The translations under genes were made by a program, and so were the position numbers. The notes beneath the pieces were generated by a model. The model saw only the letters and a program-made list of their open reading frames with translations. It was not told the DNA's origin and made no database searches. 64,000 bases of DNA. Origin: CAZLMW01 sp964560875 (GTDB lineage: Bacteria > Myxococcota_A > UBA9042). The stretch covers positions 1 through 64,000 of the forward strand of contig CAZLMW010000035.1 in the NCBI GenBank assembly GCA_964560875.1. Reading direction: 5' to 3'. This document shows, in pieces, positions 17,385 through 27,995 of this stretch (the stretch's first letter is position 1; each line of letters begins with the position of its first letter).

Positions 17385-20300
17385 ATGAAACGTCTCTACA
17401 CCGACACGTTCGCGAGCAACGCCGCAGCTCGCAGCAAGTTCATCACCCTCGCGTTCATCGCGACTGCCAGCCTGGTCCTGGCGCCATTGGGAGGTTGCGG
17501 AACCTCTCCTGGCGACACCGAGACCGGGACCGGCGGAACGGGTCTTAACAACGACACAGGTCTTGGTGGCGACACCAATATCGGTGGCACCGACACAGGT
17601 GCCAGTAGCTCAAGCGGCGGTGACGACACCGGCGCGTCTTCCAGCAGCGGCGCCGACGACACAGGCGCATCTTCCAGCAGCAGCGGCGCCGACGACACAG
17701 GGGCGTCCTCCAGCAGCGGTGGCGACGACACCGGCAGCTCGAGCGGTGCCGTCGACGGTGGCGGCTCCAGCGGCGGCGATGACGGCGGCAGCACGTCCGG
17801 CGGCGACGCCAGCGACGATGCAAGTGGCGACGCCTCGGGCGACGCGACCGCACCTGCAGGTAGCTGCAAGGGCAAATGCGGCAAGTACACGTCGGGCGCG
17901 ACCTGTCAGTGCGACAAGGGCTGCACCGACTACAAGGACTGCTGCGCGGACTACAAGAAGCTCTGCACCTGCGGCGCGGATACCGATTGCAACGACGGCG
18001 ACCTGTGCACCGCCGACGCATGCAAGGACAGCGTTTGCACCCACACGGCGATGGTGTGCGACGACAAGAACGCCTGCACGACGGACTCGTGCGACCCGGC
18101 CAAGGGCTGCGTGAACAAGGCGAACGACGGCGCGGCGTGCGACGACGGCGACGCCTGCACCGACAACGACAAGTGCGACGCGAGCGGCAAGTGCGCGGGC
18201 CCCGACAAGAAGGACTGCGACGACAAGAACGCCTGCACCAGCGACTCCTGCGACCCGGCCAAGGGCTGCAGCAACAAGAACGTCGCCGACACCAAGTGTG
18301 ACGACGGCAACGCCTGCACGGTCAAAGACCTCTGCACCGACGGCAAGTGCGTTGGCGCGGTCAAGGACTGCGACGACGGCAAGGCCTGCACCGACGACAG
18401 CTGCGCCAAGGGCAACTGCGTCAACCTCCCGAACAACGCGACGAACTGCGACGACGGCGACGCCTGCACCACCGGTGACAAGTGCGCGGTTGGCCTCTGC
18501 CAGGGCGTCACGAAGGACTGCGACGACAAGAACGAGTGCACGGTCGACACCTGCGCCGCGGGCAAGTGCTCCAGCGCCAACGCCAAGGACGGCAGCAAGT
18601 GCTCGACCGGAGTCTGCACCGCAGGCAAGTGCGGCCCCGCGCCGCAATGCACCAAGGGTCAGTGCTGCGACGTGAAGACGAGCAAGTACCAGGTCCAGGG
18701 CGCCAAGTGCGGCACCAAGGTCCAGACTTCCGAGCACAAATGCGACGGACAGGATCTCCAAAAACGCGACGCCTACGAAGGCTGCACGGGCAAGGACGCC
18801 GACAAGTGTTCCACCGACAAGGCCGACCTCAACTGGACCAAGTGGACGACCACCATCACCTGCAAGAAGGGTGAAAAGTGCGACGCCACCAAAAAGGCCT
18901 GCACGCCGATCATCGTCGGCAAGCCCGACCTCGTCGCGATGAGCTTCAAGGTCACCTCGGGCACGAAGATCAAGGTCGGCACGTCCATCAAGGTCGAGTA
19001 CAAGCGCGGCAACAAGGGCAAGGCCGATTCGAAGGGTTACTCCGACGGCTACTTCCTCTCGACCGACGCCAAGATCGACGCGAAGGACCAGCTCCTCAAG
19101 AAGGCCGAGCGCCTCCCGATCGCGGCCGGCAAGGAAGCGGGCCCGTTCACCACGAGCGTCTCGATTCCGGCGAAGACCAAGCCCGGCACCTACTACCTGG
19201 GCTACTGGGTCGACTACAAGAACGAGAACGCGGAAGACAACGAGAAGAACAACATCCTCATCATCAAGGTCACCCTGGAGCCGGTCGTCAGCGGTCAGTG
19301 CACCACGGGCATCTGCTGCGACATCGCCAACAAGAAGTTCAAGCCCAAGGCCACCAAGTGCGACGGCGTCGTCCGCTCGACGCAGACCCGCTGCTCGGCT
19401 GACAAGAAGGGCACCGAAGAGCGCAGGGCGTACCGCGGCTGCCCCGGCACGTCCGCCAGCTTCTGCTCGGCGCTCCCGACCAACTACAACTGGACCAAGT
19501 GGGCCCCGAAGGCCAAGTGCGCCACGGGCGAAGTCTGCACCGTCTCCGGCACCACCGCGAAGTGCGAGAAGACCACGACGAGCAAGGCCGACCTGACGAT
19601 CACCACGTTCAAGGCCACCGGCTCGCTGACCGTCAAGGCCGGCAACGCCATCGAGGTCGAGTACACGCGCGCCAACAAGGGCAAAGCGGCCTCGGGCCCG
19701 TTCCACGATGGCTACCTGCTCTCGACGAACACGCTGATCACGAACAACGACAAGGTCCTTGCCTCTGTGTCGCGCGCCCCGCTCGCGGCGGGCAAGTCGG
19801 CAGGTCCGTTCAAGATGAAGCTGACCATCCCGAACACGACGAAAGCCGGTTCGTACTATCTGGCCTACTGGGTTGACCACAAGAACGCGGTCAAGGAGTC
19901 GCTCGAGACCAACAACGTCAAGTACTTCAAGATCAACGTCACCTCGGCGGGCATCCAGTGCACCAGCGGCGTCTGCTGCGACATCGCCAAGAAGCTGTAC
20001 CGGACCAAGGGCACCAAGTGCCACGGCACCGTCCGTTCGACGCAGACCCGCTGCGGTAGCTCGACCACCGTCCAGGAGCGCAAGGCCTACCGTGGCTGCT
20101 CCGGCGCGAGCACCATCTGCTCGATCAGCGTTGTGAACTACAACTGGACTCCGTGGGTCAACAAGACCAAGTGCGCCAGCGGCACCGTTTGCAAGGTCAC
20201 CAGCGGCAAGGCGGCGTGCGTCAAGAGCACCGACAAGCCCGACCTCATCCCGACCCTGTTCAAGCCGACCGGCTCCACGTCGGTCGCTGCAGGCGGCACC

Positions 20301-23300
20301 ATCAGCGTCCAGTACACCCGCGCCAACAAGGGCAAGGGCAACGCCGGCGGGTTCCACGACGGTTACCTGCTGTCGACCAACAGCACCATCTCCAACGCTG
20401 ACAAGCTCCTCGCCTCGGTTTCCCGCAGCGCGCTGGCCGCCGGCAAATCCGCCGGCCCGTTCACCCGGACCATCGTGATTCCCGCGACCACCAAACCCGG
20501 CACCTACTACCTGGGCTACTGGGTCGACCACAAGCTGGCTATCGCTGAGTCGCTTGAGTCCAACAACACGGCGTCGTTCAAGATTACGGTCACGACGGCT
20601 CCGAGCCTCGCGGACCTCACCAACGGCACGTTCAAGGCGGTCACCTCGACGACGTTCAAAGCCGGCACCACATTCCGCGTCTCCCACGAGCTGCGCAACA
20701 TCGGTAAGGCCAGCAGCGGCACCTACAAGGTGAACTACTACCTGTCGACCAACAACACGATCTCCACCGGCGACGTCCTTCTCTACTCGTACACCGGTCC
20801 GAACATCGCGGCGGGTGGTAAGTACGGCCCGTACACGCGTTACCTGCAGGTTCCTGCGGTGACCAAGGCCGGCACCTACTACATCGGCGTCATCGCCGAC
20901 GCGACCAACGTGGTCAAAGAGTCCAACGAGGGCAACAACCGCATCACCGGTACCGCGGCCATCAAGGTCACCGTCCAGGCTGGCAACGCCGCGTGCACCT
21001 CGGGTGCGTGCTGCGACACCACCAAGAAGACGTTGCGTCCGGCGCGTTACCGCTGCGACAAGACTGTTCGCACGACCGAGTCCAAGTGCAGCGGCACGAC
21101 AACGGTTCTGACGCGCAGCTCGTTCCGCGGTTGCACCGGCAGCAGCACCTCGTGCTCGTACTCGTCCACGTACTACAGCTGGGATCCCTGGAAGGCGGCC
21201 AAGTGCCCCACGGGTTCTGCCTGCAAGACCGTCAGCGCGACCCAGGCGTCGTGCGTGAAGACGGCCGCCGGCCCCGACCTCGAGTCGACCACGTTCAAGT
21301 TCAACGGTTCGTCAACCACGGTGAAAGCCGGCTCGAACATCTCGACCTCCAGCGCGTGGACGAATGTCGGCAAGGACGACATGAAGGCGAGCTTCAAGGT
21401 CCGCTGGATTCTCTCGAGCAACACCATCTTCAGCGGAAGTGACCTGTCGCTGGCCGAAGGTACGTACGGAGCGCTGAAGAGCGGCGCGAAGTACGGGCCG
21501 TACACCCGGACGTTCAACATCCCGGCCACCACAACGGCCGGCACTTGGTACGTCGCGCAGTTCGTCGACTTCGGCAACACCCACAAGGAGTCGTCCGAGT
21601 CCAACAACGTGAAGTTCTTCAAGCTCACCATCACCAAGGGAAGCACGGCGTGCACCAGCGGTGTTTGCTGCAACACGACGACCAAGACGCTCCGCCCGCC
21701 GAAGTACAAGTGCGCGACCTCGCCTTCGCGCACGGAAACCAAGTGCAGCGGCTCGACCACGGTCATTCGCCGCCAGGCATTCCGCGGTTGCACCGGCAGC
21801 AGCGCGACTTCCTGCTCGTACTCGTCCAGCTACTACAACTGGACCGGTTGGAGCACGTTCGCGAAATGCAAGACAGGTGAAAGCTGCGTCGTGAAGAGCG
21901 CCACCTCGGCGGTCTGCGAAGCGCCGAAGCCGGACATGACCAGCACGCTGTTCAAGGCCAAGAGCGCCACCACCTTCAAGGCCGGCACGACGTTCCAAGC
22001 CACGCACACTGTGAAGAACCAGGGCAAAAAGGCGACCGGCAGCTTCCGCATCGGTTACTACCTGTCGACCAACAACTTCATCTCGACCAGTGACACGCTG
22101 CTCTACCAGTACACGCGCAGCTCGATGAACCCCGGCGCCTCCTACGGCCCGTACACCCGGTTCCTCAACGTCCCCGCGACCACGAAGGCCGGCACCTACT
22201 ACATCGGTGTGATTGTCGACGACATCTACAAGATCTCGGAGTCCAACGAGAGCAACAACAGCGTCACGGGTAGCGCGGCCATCAAGGTCAGCGTCCAGGC
22301 GGGCACCACCACGTGCACCAGCGGCGTCTGCTGCAACACGGCCACGAAGACTTTGCGTCCGAAGGGCTACAAGTGCAGCAGCTCGATCGTCAGGACCGAG
22401 TACAGCTGCAGCGGCACCACCCGTCGCCGTCGCTACGCCTACCGCGGATGCACCGGCAACAGCGCGTCGTTCTGCTCGTCCTCGTCGCAGAACTACAGCT
22501 GGACCAGCTGGACCACCGTCGCTTGCGGCACCGGCACCACGTGCAAGGAGGGCACCAACCCGGGCACCGCGACCTGCGTCAGCGCCCCCGACATGGGCTC
22601 GGACTACTTCGCCGCGTCGGGTAGCACGACCGTTGAGGCGGGCAAGACCGTCGTCGCACGTGTCCGCCTCCGCAACTACGGCAAGGCTTCGACCGGCACG
22701 TTCACTGTTGAGTACCGCCTGTCGACGAACACGTTCATCTCGACCAGCGACGCGCTCCTGAGCTCGTTCAGCAAGGGCAGCATCGCCGCGGGCGGCAGCT
22801 GGGGTTATTACAACCGCACGCTGACGATTCCGAAGACGACCAAGCCGGGCACCTACTACGTCGGTCTGCACCTGGACAGCAAGAACGCGATCAAGGAGTC
22901 CAACGAGGGCAACAACACGCGCTACTTCGCCATCAAGGTGACAGGGCCCGGCGGTGTTCAGTGCACCAGCGGTATCTGCTGCGACACGGGGACCAAGAAG
23001 TTCCGTCCGGCCAAGTACAAGTGCAGCACGAGCGTCTCGCGCACCGAGACCAAGTGCAGCGGTTCGACCACGGTCATCCGCCGCCAGGCGTACCGAGGCT
23101 GCACCGGCACCAGCGCGACGACCTGCTCGTTCTCCTCGACGTACTACAACTGGACCGGTTGGAGCACCTTCCAGAAGTGCGCCAGCGGCACCACTTGCGT
23201 CGTGAAGAGCTCGACGTACGCGGTCTGCGAAGCGCCCAAGCCGGACCTGACCAGCACGCTGTTCAAGGCCAAATCCTCGACGACGTTCAAGGCGGGCACG

Positions 23301-25804
23301 ACCTTCCAGGCGACCCACACGGTCAGGAACATCGGCAAGGCCAGCTCGGGCAACTTCCGCATCGGCTACTACCTGTCGACCAACAGCACAATTACGACGG
23401 GCGACACGCTGCTCTACCAGTACGTGCGTTCCTCGATGGCCGCAGGCTCCACCTACGGTCCGTACACCCGGTACCTCAACGTCCCCGCGACCACGAAGGC
23501 CGGCACCTACTACATCGGTGTGATTGTCNNNNNNNNNNNNNNNNNNNNNNNNNNNNNNNNNNNNNNNNNNNNNNNNNNNNNNNNNNNNNNNNNNNNNNNN
23601 NNNNNNNNNNNNNNNNNNNNNNNNNNNNACGCGATCAAGGAGTCCAACGAGGGCAACAACACGCGCTACTTCGCCATCAAGGTCACGAGTCCGACTACGA
23701 CGCAATGCACCAGCGGCGTCTGCTGCAACACGTCGACCAAGAAGTTCCACCCGCGTTACACCAAGTGCAACAGCTCGGTGATTGCGTACCGCTACCGCTG
23801 CTCGGGCTCGACCATGCGTCAGCGCAGCCCTGGCTATCGTGGATGCACGGGCTCGTCAGCAACGACTTGCTCAACGTCGACGGCCTACCGCAACTGGGGT
23901 TCGTACGCGAACTGGAGCAACTGCCCGAGCGGGACCACCTGCAAGGCGACGAGCTCCACGGCCGTCTCGTGCGTGTCCAACACCAAGCCCGACCTGCAGT
24001 CGACCACGTTCACGCCGACGACCTCCACGACGGTTGCACGCGGTAAGTCCATCAAGTTCAGCACGCTGTTCAAGAACATCGGCAAGGTCAGCACCGGCAA
24101 GTCGTTCAAGGTGCGCTACATCCTCAGCACCAACACCATCTTCAGCGGCTCGGACACCAGCTTGTACGAGTTCACGAAGTCGGCGATGAGCGCTGGTCAG
24201 AGCTACGGCACCTACACGCGCACCTTCACGATTCCGTCGAACAAGGCTGCGGGCACGTACTACATCGCGCAGTACGTCGACTACGGNNNNNNNNNNNNNN
24301 NNNNNNNNNNNNNNNNNNNNNNNNNNNNNNNNNNNNNNNNNNNNNNNNNNNNNNNNNNNNNNNNNNNNNNNNNNNNNNNNNNNNNNTTCCGTCGAACAAG
24401 GCTGCGGGCACGTACTACATCGCGCAGTACGTCGACTACGGTAACGTGGTGAACAACGAGGTCACCGAGAGCAACAACATCAAGTACGTGAAGATCACGG
24501 TCATCAACCCGCAGTGCACCAGCGGTGTCTGCTGCGATACCGGTACGTACAAGTTCAAGCCGCGCTACACCAAGTGCCACAGCACGCCCATCGCGTACCG
24601 CTACCGTTGCTCGGGTTCGACCATGCGTCAGCGCAGCATCGGCTACCGTGGTTGCACCGGCGCGTCGGCTTCGACCTGCTCGACCTCGACCTCGTACCGA
24701 AACTGGACATCGTACACCAACTGGGTTGCTTGCCCGAGCGGTACAACCTGCAAGGCTACGAGCTCAACATCGGTCACCTGCCAGTCGACGAGCACGAAGC
24801 CGGACTTGCAGTCCACCACGTTCACGCCTACGACCTCCACGACGGTTGCCCGCGGCAAGACCATCAAGTTCAGCACGCTGTTCAAGAACATCGGCAAGGC
24901 CAGCACCGGCAAGTCGTTCAAGGTGCGCTACATCCTCAGCACCAACACCATCTTCAGCGGCTCGGACACCAGCTTGTACGAGTTCACGAAGTCGGCGATG
25001 AGCGCTGGTCAGAGCTACGGCACCTACACGCGCACCTTCACGATTCCGTCGAACAAGGCTGCGGGCACGTACTACATCGCGCAGTACGTCGACTACGGCA
25101 ACGTGGTCAGCGAGGCCTCCGAGAGCAACAACATCAAGTACGTGAAGGTCACGGTCATCAACCCGCAGTGCACGAGCGGGTCCTGCTGCGATACCGGCAC
25201 CTACAAGTTCAAGCCGCGGTACACCAAGTGCGACAACACTGTTCGTAGCACGCAGTACCGTTGCTCCGGCACGACCAAGCGTCAGCGTCGCCAGGCCTAC
25301 CGTGGCTGCTCGGGTGGCTCGAACGCGTGCCAGACGTCGTCGGCTCATTACAACTGGACGGGCTGGAGCAACTACCAGACCTGCAGCAGCTCCCAGGCCT
25401 GCTACACGTCCAGCTCAACCTACGCTTACTGCCGCACCAAGCGCGCGGACCTGACCCCGACCGCGTTCAGCAAGTCGGGTTCAACCACGCTCAAGCGGGG
25501 CTCCACCTACACGTTCTCGTACACGCGTAAGAACATCGGTCACATCTCGTCCGGTACCTTCACAGACGCGTACGTGCTGTCGACCAACACGATCTTCTCG
25601 ACGTCCGACGTAATCCTGTCGACGTCGTCACGGTCGTCGCTGGCAGCCGGCGCGAGCGCGGGTCCGTACAACCGCTCGCTGAAGATTCCGACCACCGCCA
25701 AGACCGGTACGCAGTACGTCGCTTACTGCAACGACTGGACAAAGAAGGTCTCGGAGTACAGCGAGTCCAACAACTGCAAGTACGTCAAGGTGACCATCTA
25801 CTAG
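17385..25804 (+). CDS. giant modular lipoprotein: SMB-like domain, Cys-rich repeats and CARDB-like array
   Basis: The frame reads continuously from ATG 17385 to TAG 25804 if the 55-nt duplicated contig ends around the second gap are merged (see 24232-24441), giving about 2,750 residues. Order: a long n-region and signal ending in lipobox LGGC (Cys38); a Ser/Gly/Asp linker (about 65-155); a somatomedin-B-like knot (about 160-195; CDKGC, DCCADY); CTDC-like Cys repeats (about 196-425); then alternating modules. Ten Cys-rich modules begin CTxGxCC and contain RGCxG and a W..W pair. Eleven CARDB-like domains begin PDLxxxxF and end ESNxxNN. CARDB domains 3 and 4 are adjacent with no Cys module between them. 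This is probably a surface fibre or adhesin. No enzymatic domain is seen. Confidence 0.85.
23529..23628. other. assembly gap inside the giant lipoprotein gene
   Basis: The gap is 100 Ns. The 55 nt before it recur exactly near 22165-22219 and the 55 nt after it recur near 22897-22951; both matches end after 55 nt. The frame is the same on both sides if the true gap is 1 mod 3, e.g. about 10 nt to complete one module, or that plus further whole modules. Confidence 0.9.
24232..24441. repeat. exact 55-nt duplication flanking a placeholder gap (unmerged contig ends)
   Basis: Positions 24232-24286 and 24387-24441 are identical, separated by 100 Ns (24287-24386). Merging them removes 155 nt, which is 2 mod 3 and exactly cancels the apparent frame change between the sequence before and after the gap. 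The frameshift is therefore very probably an assembly artefact. Confidence 0.92.
24287..24386. other. assembly gap, probably zero-length
   Basis: 100 Ns lie between two identical 55-nt contig ends; see the duplication at 24232-24441. Confidence 0.92.
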
Positions 25805-25829
25805 TCACTTCGACCGACCAAACCGATCG

Positions 25830-25875
25830 GGCCCCGCCCGTTGCCCTCGTGGTAGCGGGCGGGGTCGCGGTTTTG
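25830..25875 (+). terminator. hairpin downstream of the giant lipoprotein gene
   Basis: CCCCGCCCG (25832-25840) pairs with CGGGCGGGG (25856-25864), extendable to 11 bp with a G-T pair, followed by GCGGTTTT. It lies 26 bp after the stop and before the convergent ATP-grasp gene. The T run is short, so it is a probable, not certain, intrinsic terminator. Confidence 0.7.
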
Positions 25876-25916
25876 GGGAGGTCGACGCTGCGGAGTGAAT
25901 CAATCGATTGATCGAT

Positions 25917-27173
25917 TCAGGGATCTTGCGGCTTGTCTGAGCAGATGATGCGCACAGTGGAAATCAGTGTGGCCAGCGCCTCTTCGACGACGGCGGTGTC
26001 CTCGTGGCGGACGACTGCTTGGCCTTCACCCTCATAACTGCTGCGCGTGAACTGGCCGACGCGCGGGAGGTTCGCTTCGACGACGAGGTGACCGACCCTC
26101 TTCTGCGCCTCGGCGAGACCTTCGATACCGACGATGCGCCCGCCACCGCCACCGGCGCCCGGACCCTGGGCACGAAAGAAGGCGGCGCCGGCTGCATACT
26201 TGCGCGGAGGCAGCGAGAACCGGTTGTTGACCATGAGGTCGGCCCAACGCGGCAAGAACGGCGTGTCATGGGCGTACGAGAGCTGTTGCAGGATCATCGC
26301 GCCTGGCGGGCGGGCGGCGACCTCTCCGATGACGATGCTGCCGTCGGGGCGCCTGAACCACTCCATGTGGCTCATTGCGGTGGTCATGCCGAGGGCCTTG
26401 AGGGCCGCGAAACCGATGCGGCGGGTCTCGTTGTAGGCCGGGCGTTCAATCTCGCGTGGCAGGAGCACGGTCCACTGGATCCACGGGTTCTCGAGCACGT
26501 GCAAAGGAGGCGGGTCGTACCGTGTGAGGCTCGCGAAGACCGGGTCGCCGTCGACGCTGATGGCCTCGAAGCTGCGTTCGCGCCCGGTGATGAACTCTTC
26601 GCACTGCCAGGGCGATGCTGCCGTAGGACAGGCTTGTTCCAGCAAGCGGCGCAGCTCGGCGGCGTCTTCGACCCGCAGTGTCGCGACGGACCCGGCTCCA
26701 GCCAGGGGCTTGAGGACCAGAGGAAAGCCGACTTCTTCGCCGAATGCGACGCCGTCAGCGACCGACTCGACGCGTGCGTGCTTGGCTACGGGCAAACCGG
26801 CGGCGCGCAGCACCTCTTTCATCCGGGCCTTGTCGCGGAAATTCCGGGCAGCCTCGCCGCCCATGCCTTCAATCCCCAAGCGCTCGCGAACGTCGGCGAC
26901 GGGGACTTGCAGCTGTTCGTAGGTCGCGATGAGCCGATGCACGCCGCCAAGGGCGTTGCCAAGCCACTGCACGGCCTCAGCAAGTTCATCGACGTCAAAG
27001 CAGTTGTCGACCCGGTAGTCGGCGGCGATGCGCTTGCGCAACGAGGGTCCGAGCCCGGCGAGAGTACCGGTACGGACAAGCGACAAGCGCACGCCGGGGG
27101 TCTGGGCGAGGGCCGCGACAAACCGCGGCGTCATGGCACCGTAATACGGCGAGACATAGACAACGTTGAGCAT
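25917..27173 (-). CDS. ATP-grasp ligase, last gene of the minus-strand operon
   Basis: The start is ATG 27173, which aligns the N-terminus (MLNVVYVSPYYG) with those of the paralogues at 31672 and 32962; ATG 27203 would add ten residues. The 418-residue protein has a Rossmann-like pre-ATP-grasp domain (about 1-110), the ATP-binding Lys in FPLVLKPLAGAGS, the adenine-side stretch EEFITGRE, and a metal-binding end motif HMEWFRRPDGS...GEVAARPPG. A Gly-rich loop follows (GAGGGGG). ATP-grasp enzymes form an acyl-phosphate and join it to an amine. The acceptor is unknown. It belongs to the same subfamily as the two plus-strand ligases. Confidence 0.85.
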   Translation of the reverse strand: MLNVVYVSPYYGAMTPRFVAALAQTPGVRLSLVRTGTLAGLGPSLRKRIAADYRVDNCFDVDELAEAVQWLGNALGGVHRLIATYEQLQVPVADVRERLGIEGMGGEAARNFRDKARMKEVLRAAGLPVAKHARVESVADGVAFGEEVGFPLVLKPLAGAGSVATLRVEDAAELRRLLEQACPTAASPWQCEEFITGRERSFEAISVDGDPVFASLTRYDPPPLHVLENPWIQWTVLLPREIERPAYNETRRIGFAALKALGMTTAMSHMEWFRRPDGSIVIGEVAARPPGAMILQQLSYAHDTPFLPRWADLMVNNRFSLPPRKYAAGAAFFRAQGPGAGGGGGRIVGIEGLAEAQKRVGHLVVEANLPRVGQFTRSSYEGEGQAVVRHEDTAVVEEALATLISTVRIICSDKPQDP

Positions 27174-27212
27174 GGCGGAACTCGCGGGGACCGGGCCTTG
27201 CACGCGCCCGGA

Positions 27213-27995
27213 TCAACGACCGTGTGGCGATTCGTGGTACGGGATGGCGTGCTGCGAGCCACCGGTCAGTTCATCGAGGTACATCGGCAACATCGTGCGC
27301 CACGTCGGCCAGTCGTGATGCCAATTCGGCCCCCAAACATCGACGCGATTGGGGATGCCGCGGCCGCCGAGCGCGTTGGCCGCCTGCCAGGACTCGTGCG
27401 GCGCCTCCGCCCTGCCCTCACCGGTCGCGAGAATCACAAACCGCTTGCGGAGGGCGTGCAGCTGCGCACCTTCCGGCAAGCGGGGGACGAAGTGCCGCGG
27501 TGAGCTCACGTGGTAATCGAAGGTGTGTTTGCCGTCCATCCAGCGGCTCATGTCGTAGGTGCCACTCATGCACACGGCGCCGCGGAAGATGTCCGGGCTG
27601 CGGCACAGGGTCGACAGCGCGTTGAACGCTCCGATGGACGCGCCAGCGGTGATGATCTCGATGTTGCGGTCGTTGCAGTCGGCCCGGATGGCCGGCACGA
27701 GCTCATGGACGATGAAGGCGTGGAACGCGCTTTGGACCTTCGCGCGGTGCGGCCCCCAGTCGTCGCGGTTGATCCAAGCCTGGCCGCTGATGCTGTCGAC
27801 CGAGTAGACCTTGATGCGCCCGGCCTCGAGCAGCGGCGACAGGACCTTGAGCATCAGAAAACGCTCACACTCCTCGGCGTCACCGCCGGCCGTCGGAAAC
27901 AGCAGCACCGGCTGACCGAGATGGCCCCAGCGGACAACTGTGACCTCGCGACGCACGCGCTCGCTGTACCAACTTGTGCGGATTCGAGCGGTCAT
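27213..27995 (-). CDS. alpha/beta-hydrolase, esterase D/Fes-like
   Basis: The 260-residue product is a compact putative-esterase fold. The nucleophile elbow is GASIGAFNAL (GxSxG) and a C-terminal HHDWPTWR provides the likely catalytic His. The stretch PVLLFPTAGGDAEE near the front fits the oxyanion region. No signal peptide is evident, so a cytoplasmic location is predicted. The start overlaps the stop of the upstream ATP-grasp gene by four bases (ATGA), implying translational coupling. In this cluster it may release or transfer an ester- or amide-linked product of the ligases; this is inference. Confidence 0.83.
   Translation of the reverse strand: MTARIRTSWYSERVRREVTVVRWGHLGQPVLLFPTAGGDAEECERFLMLKVLSPLLEAGRIKVYSVDSISGQAWINRDDWGPHRAKVQSAFHAFIVHELVPAIRADCNDRNIEIITAGASIGAFNALSTLCRSPDIFRGAVCMSGTYDMSRWMDGKHTFDYHVSSPRHFVPRLPEGAQLHALRKRFVILATGEGRAEAPHESWQAANALGGRGIPNRVDVWGPNWHHDWPTWRTMLPMYLDELTGGSQHAIPYHESPHGR

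Larger units (their letters stand above)
18926..25795 (+). repeat. array of at least 11 CARDB-like and 10 Cys-rich coding modules
   Basis: The repeat unit is about 600 bp: one Cys-rich module plus one CARDB-like domain. Neighbouring copies are highly similar at the DNA level, especially the 8th-10th, where two assembly gaps fall. The count is a minimum because gap 23529-23628 could hide whole modules. Confidence 0.85.

Noticed and set aside
17610..20687. Minus-strand frame of about 1025 codons opposite the giant lipoprotein gene
   Set aside because: The repeat structure of the sense gene keeps the antisense frame open; the product is low-complexity Val/Ala/Gly/Arg without domains.
24287..24452. 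A real frameshift splitting the giant gene into two
   Set aside because: Merging identical 55-nt contig ends restores one frame; see the finding on assembly joints.
17595..25795. Possible CRISPR array or satellite because of regular repeats
   Set aside because: The repeats are about 600 bp coding modules with conserved reading frame, not short direct repeats with unique spacers.
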